This document shows positions 8,085 through 12,731 of a DNA stretch of 12,731 nucleotides, piece by piece. Source of the stretch: Patescibacteria group bacterium (lineage in GTDB: Bacteria; Patescibacteriota; Minisyncoccia; Phycocordibacterales; DATDWN01); NCBI GenBank assembly GCA_030916785.1, contig JAUPVY010000006.1, positions 1-12,731 of the forward strand, read 5' to 3'. The position numbers were made by a program, and so were the translations under genes. Position 1 is the stretch's first letter. Each line of letters starts with the position of its first letter. The notes under the pieces are model-generated. The model was given only the letters and a program-made list of their open reading frames with translations, was not told the origin of the DNA and did no database searches.

Positions 8085-9098
8085 TTATATCTTATTACAT
8101 ACCTCCATATATTCTTTGGCAATTTCATCCCAGTCGTGAACAAAAGTGAACTGTTTAATTTTCTGAACCTGATTTTTATAATTTTCTGGATCTAATAACC
8201 ACAGCACTTTGTTATACACATCAGATTGGTCTTGTGGATCCACAAATAGTGCAATATCTTTAATACGATCGTATAGCCCTGTCTCTCTCGTTACAATAAA
8301 TGGTTTTTGACAACGAATGGCTTCTAAAATCATATTGGGACTAATATCACTTATTGAAACTAAAATAACTGCATACGAGTGGCGCATTTTTTCAATAAAA
8401 ACTTCATGTGTTCCACGTCCCTGATCAATATGTGCATGACAACTTGTAATTGAGGTACGGGAAAACACAGACTGAATCATTTGTAGATTTTTGTGTACCA
8501 ATGGACGGGTTGCAACAATAAAATTTTTCTGCACTGGTTCATATGGTTCAAGTCGTGGACCGTAATAATTCTCTACTATAAAATGCCTCTGGTGTTCCAG
8601 TTTGTATGGCTTCATAAAAATATCCCTTTGCCATTGTGTACTCCAAATAATCGCATCAACAGATGATAGTGTCCATCGAGTAAAAGTCAGAATTAATTTC
8701 TCTTTGAAAGATAGTTTAGATAATGAAGTTGTATAAAAATCCCTCAATAAAACCATATCTTTTGTACGCTCTACATACGACTCCCACAAAAAATCTCCTC
8801 CTGTACGGATAACCACCCGAGTACCACAAATACGTGATGCAAGAACTGCAGGCAATGCAGCACTATACGTATCCAACACAAAAACCCTGTCTGCTCGAAA
8901 TATCGGAATAAATACTGTCAAAAAATATGCAAGGTGCCGAAGCCCTGTTGGTAAATAATTAAAACGACTGAATACTTCTATATCTACATGATATCCATCA
9001 TTCCTCCAGACACGAGCCAGTTCGTGTGCATACTGGGCAGGTCCTCCAACCTCTGGAGGATAAATGCCCGTTGCAATGACGATACGTTTTGTATTCAT
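8085..9098 (-). CDS. GT4-like glycosyltransferase, short, with variant catalytic motif
   Basis: At 337 residues this is the shortest of the four GT-B enzymes here. The N-terminus, ATGIYPPEVGGPAQYAHELA (9-28), has the glycine-rich acceptor loop of GT4. VIRTGGDFLWESYVE (96-110) is a further landmark of the acceptor domain. VATRPLVHKN (195-204) supplies R198 and K203 of the donor site. In the E-x7-E position it reads DISPNMILEAIRCQKP (251-266), so the first acid is D251 and the second E259. The donor domain looks slightly reduced. This could be an active enzyme of a divergent subgroup or a weakened copy. It sits two bases from both neighbours, so it is probably co-translated with the adjacent GT4 genes. 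No Shine-Dalgarno sequence is visible. Confidence 0.88.
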   Translation of the reverse strand: MNTKRIVIATGIYPPEVGGPAQYAHELARVWRNDGYHVDIEVFSRFNYLPTGLRHLAYFLTVFIPIFRADRVFVLDTYSAALPAVLASRICGTRVVIRTGGDFLWESYVERTKDMVLLRDFYTTSLSKLSFKEKLILTFTRWTLSSVDAIIWSTQWQRDIFMKPYKLEHQRHFIVENYYGPRLEPYEPVQKNFIVATRPLVHKNLQMIQSVFSRTSITSCHAHIDQGRGTHEVFIEKMRHSYAVILVSISDISPNMILEAIRCQKPFIVTRETGLYDRIKDIALFVDPQDQSDVYNKVLWLLDPENYKNQVQKIKQFTFVHDWDEIAKEYMEVCNKI

Positions 9099-9100
9099 GG

Positions 9101-10225
9101 TTATAATGTATTAAAAACTTGGTCGCGCATTTTTTGAGCAATATGGTCCCAACTATATTCAGAAACCACCCGTTCATACCCCCCCGCTACTATTTTTTTA
9201 ACCAACTGATGATTATCAACAAGAGACATAATCGCCTCGGCAAGACTTTTTGGGTTATCTGGACAACAAAAGACACCCGTTTCCTGATCGTCAATAAAAT
9301 CAACAATACCCCCAACTGGAGTTGCAACAACCGGTAATCCTGCCGCCATGGCCTCTATAAACGAGTTACCAAACCCCTCTGACCGACTTGGCCGTACAAA
9401 TATATCACAAATAGAAAAATAAATGGGAATATCCTCATGTGGTATAAACCCAACAAATTTAACTCGATCAATAACCCCAAGTTGTTCTGCTTGTTCTGAT
9501 AGACGCTGACCTTCCTCCCCTTGGCCAATAATTACCAATGACAAAAAAGATGGTAGGATTGCTAATGCACTGATAATATCATCAACTGCATTTTTGCGAA
9601 CCAATCGAGAAGTAGTCACAAGGTACACATCATTTTCTTGTTTAGACATACGTACACGCAAGACATTTTTTACTTCATCAGAAATATGTTGTGAAAAAAG
9701 AGGAACATCAACACCATTGGCAATAACCTCAATTGGTTTGTCATGTCCCATATCACGACCGAACGATGCTAAAAATTTTGAAATTGCCTGAACCTTATCA
9801 GCACGCTTAAAAATCAACCGAAAGAGTGGGTAGATAAACCATACTTTTCGTTTGATATATTCAATCGGATCACCTTCCTGCAGAGTCAACAGAAAGGGCA
9901 CATTCACATGTGTTATTTTGAAAAATAAATTTGCAAACCCAGCGTAGGCAGCCATGATAGACCACGTGAAATCAAACGGTGTATGAGTGTGCAATTTACG
10001 TGCATATCTCCATGCAACAAATGGAAATAAATATTTTGGACATGATACACGATGAACATGAACCATCCCAATTTTTTCTTGTTGAGGAAGATTTGGGGAC
10101 AATGCACAGGTAACCATATGCCATTCTATATCTGACACTCGATCTGTAATCTCTTTTACAGCAATCTCCGCACCACCCACATGTGGGTAATATGCAATAG
10201 AAAAAATAAGGGCTCGTTTTGTCAT
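9101..10225 (-). CDS. GT4 glycosyltransferase (GT-B fold)
   Basis: This is a canonical 374-residue GT4 enzyme. It starts with FSIAYYPHVGGAEIAVKEI (8-26), the acceptor-side glycine loop. VIANGVDVPLF (167-177) is the inter-domain linker. TTSRLVRKNAVDDI (204-217) gives the diphosphate-binding R207 and K211. IIGQGEE (232-238) and FVGFIPHEDI (257-266) follow. RPSRSEGFGNSFIEAMAAG (278-296) holds the E-x7-E pair E283/E291. ATPVGGIVDFI (301-311) completes the donor pocket. It probably adds a hexose-type sugar to a lipid-linked glycan at the inner membrane face; the exact sugar is unknown. It is the first glycan gene after the ATPase, six bases from its stop. A GAGAGG sequence lies about 12 bases before the ATG, the nearest thing to a Shine-Dalgarno sequence in the operon, though spaced rather far. 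Confidence 0.93.
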   Translation of the reverse strand: MTKRALIFSIAYYPHVGGAEIAVKEITDRVSDIEWHMVTCALSPNLPQQEKIGMVHVHRVSCPKYLFPFVAWRYARKLHTHTPFDFTWSIMAAYAGFANLFFKITHVNVPFLLTLQEGDPIEYIKRKVWFIYPLFRLIFKRADKVQAISKFLASFGRDMGHDKPIEVIANGVDVPLFSQHISDEVKNVLRVRMSKQENDVYLVTTSRLVRKNAVDDIISALAILPSFLSLVIIGQGEEGQRLSEQAEQLGVIDRVKFVGFIPHEDIPIYFSICDIFVRPSRSEGFGNSFIEAMAAGLPVVATPVGGIVDFIDDQETGVFCCPDNPKSLAEAIMSLVDNHQLVKKIVAGGYERVVSEYSWDHIAQKMRDQVFNTL

Positions 10226-10231
10226 AATGGG

Positions 10232-12238
10232 TTATTTCCTCTCTGATATATTTGCCTGTTTTTCGTCACGTATAAAATCTACCTTAGAATCATCCATTTT
10301 CAAAATATCCCGTAACACATCCTCTGGGACTTCATGTATATTTTTTACAACTGGATCTTTTTTAATCTCTACTGGCTTATGCTCAGTTTTTGGTTCTCTT
10401 TGACTGTCTGTTGTCTCTTTTTTTGCTTCCGGTGATTTTTCCGCTAATGGGTTTGGTTTTGGTACCGATATTGAGCCCGTAGTCACTTCTGTTTTTTTGA
10501 CAACATGAGCAAGCGCATCTTTCAGACTAGACAAGTTTTCCTTGCTTGGAATTTTCTTGGCATCTTGACTGTGGGGCAACCCTGCAAGTGACACTGGTGT
10601 CTGAGTTTTTGGTGTTATGGTTTGTGTTGCTGTGTTTAGTTTCTGTTCAATAATTGCTGTATTATCTACCGCTTGCTGTTCCTTCTGTCGTAATTCTTCG
10701 GCAACTTTTGCAAAAACTATTTTGTGAGCATCTGGTTTATTTTCAACAGGTAATGGTGGGCGTTTTTCATTCCTTTCTCTGTCACCATTCATCGCCCTGT
10801 CCCCACTGTCATTACGCCCACCATTTTGTTGTACTGGTGGTCTGTATTGCCCGTTTGTATTATTACCCCCTCCATTGTTCGGACGCCCCCCGCCATTAGA
10901 CTGGCGCGCCATGTATTCATCTTTAGGTTCTGGCCGTGCTTCCTTTACTGTCCCCTCCATGTGCCAATTCTGAATCTCTTCTTCAACTTCTTGACGAGGA
11001 CGAGCAAATTGTTTTCGAGAACTCTCAATAATCTCTTCAACAAACGTAATATCTGGCTTGGTAATAGGACCCATCGTGCGGGCAGAAAATGGCGCAGATG
11101 ACACACCATCAATCATCAATTTCAAATATACTTGAGCAAAACCGAGATTAACTAAATCTTCTGCGGTGAAAACAGGTGCAAATTCTTTTTCCAAAACCTC
11201 GGCGTCAAACGCCCCCACACGAAATGTAACCATCGTACCAACGTTACCAAACACCGCATCCCTCACCTCCTCCTCCATTTGTTCAATATATTGGTGAGCG
11301 ATATTGAGTGATAGTTTATATTTTCTGGCCTCAGACAAAATGTCTGCAAATGATTTGTTAGCAAATGATTGAAACTCATCCACGTATAAATAGAAACTTG
11401 GCAGTTGTGCTAACTCAGCGTCATTTTTATCCGCGCGTGACATGGCAGCAAGGTAGATTTTGGTAATGAGCATGGAGCCAATGAGGTTAGCATTGCCTTC
11501 ACCAACCCTCCCTTTAGATAAGTTGATGATAAGAATCTTTTTCTCATCCATAAACTTACGAATATCAAACGTTGATCGGGACTGACCAATAAGGTTTCGG
11601 ACAAGCGGATTACTGGTAAATTGACCGACTTTGTTTTGGATTGCGGGTGTTGCTTCTGCAGCAAAACGTTCAGTGTATTTTCCAAATTCTTCCACCCAAA
11701 ATGCTTTCACTGAAGGATCTTTCACATTATCAACAACTTTTTTCCGGTAGTCCTTGTCGGCAAGCATACGATTAACCCCAAGTAGTGTTGAGCCGGGGTA
11801 TTCCAAAAGCGCAAGTAGTGTGTTGTTCAAAATATATGCCATACGCGCAGACCACGCATCTACCCATATTTTTTCAAATGTAGACATGAGGCCGTTAACT
11901 ACCAAATGACGTTTGTCTGCACCAATATCCTCCATCACATTAAATGACACAGGATATTCCATATCAAATGGTGCAAAATACAACACATCTTTGATGCGTG
12001 ACTCGGGAACATAACTTAACAATTTTTCAGCCGTCCCGCCGTGCGGGTCAATAAAAGCCATCCCTTCACCGTTTTGGATATCTTGAATAGCCATATTTTC
12101 CAACAATGTGGATTTTCCTACACCGGTTTTTCCAATGACGTAGGTGTGGCGGAGTCGGTCTTTCGGTTTAATACCAAAACGTATTTTTTTATTACGCGCA
12201 TCGGTCTCAGCAAAATATGTAATACGATTAGGATCCAT
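10232..12238 (-). CDS. VirD4/TraG-like type IV secretion ATPase without membrane anchor
   Basis: This 668-residue protein is a P-loop ATPase of the VirD4/TraG/DUF87 group. Walker A is VIGKTGVGKSTLLENM (34-49). AFIDPHGGTAEKLL (61-74) is the DPHG segment common in this group. Walker B is SFYLYVDEFQSF (281-292), with D287 and E288, in the TraM-recognition-like region. LNIAHQYIEQM (311-321) supplies the HQ sensor-like motif. Relatives drive DNA or protein through conjugation or type IV secretion machines. Unlike classical VirD4, no membrane helix precedes the ATPase, so anchoring would need a partner not seen here. From about residue 440 the chain is hydrophilic. An N/G-rich stretch (448-484) is followed by a long K/E/P/T-rich tail, with a short helix-like end (about 637-657). 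It heads the operon, 11 bases after a TATAAT box, with no Shine-Dalgarno sequence. Its link to the glycan genes is unexplained. Confidence 0.9.
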   Translation of the reverse strand: MDPNRITYFAETDARNKKIRFGIKPKDRLRHTYVIGKTGVGKSTLLENMAIQDIQNGEGMAFIDPHGGTAEKLLSYVPESRIKDVLYFAPFDMEYPVSFNVMEDIGADKRHLVVNGLMSTFEKIWVDAWSARMAYILNNTLLALLEYPGSTLLGVNRMLADKDYRKKVVDNVKDPSVKAFWVEEFGKYTERFAAEATPAIQNKVGQFTSNPLVRNLIGQSRSTFDIRKFMDEKKILIINLSKGRVGEGNANLIGSMLITKIYLAAMSRADKNDAELAQLPSFYLYVDEFQSFANKSFADILSEARKYKLSLNIAHQYIEQMEEEVRDAVFGNVGTMVTFRVGAFDAEVLEKEFAPVFTAEDLVNLGFAQVYLKLMIDGVSSAPFSARTMGPITKPDITFVEEIIESSRKQFARPRQEVEEEIQNWHMEGTVKEARPEPKDEYMARQSNGGGRPNNGGGNNTNGQYRPPVQQNGGRNDSGDRAMNGDRERNEKRPPLPVENKPDAHKIVFAKVAEELRQKEQQAVDNTAIIEQKLNTATQTITPKTQTPVSLAGLPHSQDAKKIPSKENLSSLKDALAHVVKKTEVTTGSISVPKPNPLAEKSPEAKKETTDSQREPKTEHKPVEIKKDPVVKNIHEVPEDVLRDILKMDDSKVDFIRDEKQANISERK

Positions 12239-12249
12239 AATTATTTGTT

Positions 12250-12279
12250 ATTATACAACATGCTAACAAAATATGTAAT
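12250..12279 (-). promoter_or_regulatory. Sigma70-like promoter of the ATPase-glycan operon
   Basis: On the minus strand a perfect -10 box, TATAAT, lies at 12255-12250. An 18-base spacer separates it from ATTACA (12279-12274), which matches four of six bases of the TTGACA consensus. The ATG at 12238 comes only 11 bases after the -10 box, so transcription would start about 4-6 bases before the start codon and leave almost no leader. It is the only intergenic space in the window that could hold a promoter for the genes to its left. Confidence 0.6.
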
Positions 12280-12289
12280 GTAGATAAGG

Positions 12290-12315
12290 TTAAGGACTGC
12301 TGTAGCAGTCCTTAA
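12290..12315 (-). terminator. Perfect inverted repeat, possible terminator of the DUF4015 gene
   Basis: TTAAGGACTGCT (12290-12301) is followed after two bases by its exact complement, AGCAGTCCTTAA (12304-12315). As RNA this folds into an 11-bp stem with a 4-base loop. It lies 32 bases after the DUF4015 stop and before the ATPase promoter, a natural place for a terminator. On the minus strand the bases after the stem (CCTTATCTAC) are only weakly T-rich, so it is not a textbook intrinsic terminator. An operator for a dimeric regulator is the alternative reading. Confidence 0.55.
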
Positions 12316-12347
12316 AAAATTTATTCTCAATAAAGGTTACGTATAAT

Positions 12348-12731
12348 CTACTGTGAGTCAAGTGCCCCTCGTGTGTATTTATTTGATGCTGACCAAAGTA
12401 TCCATGAGTCTAATCCAACATCATACGTTGCTTTTATCTGCGCACGAACCTCTGCCGAACCGTAGGTTTGTTTCAATCCGAAATCCTGCAACCATGGTCG
12501 TAGTTTCAAAGGTGTTGTACTTGCCACTTTCGCCCGATTAACACCAGACTGCATAGCAAACTTCACAACTTCATACGGATATGCCTCGGGATTTTTGTAA
12601 CCTTGAAATGTTGGTGGATAATGTGATGGGTACACCATTGGCATAATATAGTCAAAATATGGTAATGCATTTTCCAACAATTGCCCGATGCCCATATCAT
12701 CCTGTGCAGTTGTTACCATACCAAACAAATC
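12348..12731 (-). CDS. DUF4015 putative glycoside-hydrolase-like protein, C-terminal part only
   Basis: The frame is open from the window edge, where it reads DLFGMVTT, to a TAG at 12348-12350. This gives 127 residues of the C-terminus; the start lies outside. The stretch YIMPMVYPSHYPPTF is characteristic of DUF4015, a TIM-barrel family distantly related to glycosidases. The later PYEVVKFAMQSG and SWILWSASNKYT segments fit the last barrel strands. A TTG codon at 12728 could be read as a start, but the frame continues upstream of it and the family needs a longer N-terminus, so the gene is treated as cut by the window. The true enzymatic activity of the family is not established to my knowledge. 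It is separated from the next gene by a hairpin and promoter, so it is probably a different transcription unit. Confidence 0.88.
   Translation of the reverse strand, partial: DLFGMVTTAQDDMGIGQLLENALPYFDYIMPMVYPSHYPPTFQGYKNPEAYPYEVVKFAMQSGVNRAKVASTTPLKLRPWLQDFGLKQTYGSAEVRAQIKATYDVGLDSWILWSASNKYTRGALDSQ

Larger units (their letters stand above)
1..12238 (-). other. Apparent single polycistron of eleven genes (continues past left edge)
   Basis: Eleven genes follow each other on one strand. The gaps, in order of transcription, are 6, 2, 2 and 13 bases, then overlaps of 4, 14, 4 and 1 bases, then gaps of 1 and 1 base. No internal stretch is long enough for an ordinary promoter or terminator outside coding sequence. 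Overlaps of the ATGA, TAATG and nested type point to translational coupling. The functions fit a lipid-linked glycan pathway, except for the leading ATPase. Promoters inside genes cannot be excluded. Confidence 0.75.

Noticed and set aside
12041..12283. Plus-strand frame running out of the ATPase start
   Set aside because: It is antisense to the Walker A region and has no recognisable domain or ribosome binding site.
12342..12347. TATAAT on the plus strand
   Set aside because: No plus-strand gene follows within the window, so it is most likely chance in AT-rich sequence.
1..12731. Recoding of UGA as glycine, as in some CPR lineages
   Set aside because: TGA serves as the stop of several genes at tight junctions (for example 2423-2425, 4752-4754, 6483-6485), and no in-frame TGA is needed inside a gene.
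1..12731. CRISPR arrays, insertion sequences, tRNA genes
   Set aside because: No regularly spaced direct repeats, transposase motifs or cloverleaf sequence were seen; nearly all bases are in minus-strand genes.

Overview
The window looks like a piece of a reduced, AT-rich bacterial genome, most likely a Patescibacteria/CPR (Parcubacteria-like) lineage. This is inference. It rests on the tight one-strand gene packing, a soluble VirD4/TraG-type ATPase beside a DUF4015 protein, the many divergent glycosyltransferases and the near absence of Shine-Dalgarno sequences. TGA, TAA and TAG all end genes here, so there is no sign of UGA recoding. No tRNA, rRNA, CRISPR array, insertion sequence or plus-strand gene was seen.

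Everything is read on the minus strand, so gene order runs from right to left. At the right edge (12348-12731) is the C-terminal part of a DUF4015 (glycosyl-hydrolase-like TIM barrel) protein. A 109-bp intergenic region follows. It holds a perfect 12-bp inverted repeat (12290-12315) and a sigma70-like promoter (-10 TATAAT at 12250-12255) only 11 nt before the next ATG.

From 12238 to position 1 and beyond lies one apparent polycistron of eleven genes, with neighbours separated by 13 nt or less or overlapping. In order it encodes: a type IV secretion-like ATPase (10232-12238); three GT4 glycosyltransferases (9101-10225, 8085-9098, 6925-8082); a GtrA-family membrane protein (6483-6911); a fourth GT4 (5452-6486); a GT2 polyprenyl-phosphate-sugar-synthase-like enzyme (4752-5465); a SAM methyltransferase (4114-4755); a GT39/ArnT-like GT-C membrane transferase (2423-4114); a FAD-dependent amine-oxidase-fold enzyme (961-2421); and a second GT-C-like membrane protein running off the left edge (1-959).

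Together the genes read as a cell-surface glycan or protein-glycosylation locus. The cytoplasmic GT4 enzymes would build an oligosaccharide. GT2 would make a lipid-phosphate sugar, GtrA would flip it, and the GT-C enzymes would transfer the sugar outside the membrane. The methyltransferase and FAD enzyme would modify sugars or lipid intermediates. The role of the ATPase at the head of the operon is not explained by the glycan genes. By hand count on sample lines, G+C falls from about 40-50% at the right to about 23-35% in the leftmost 2.4 kb, which suggests a mosaic locus. I see no firm evidence of a wholly new system; the most unusual points are the ATPase-glycan linkage, the almost leaderless promoter and the unassigned FAD enzyme.
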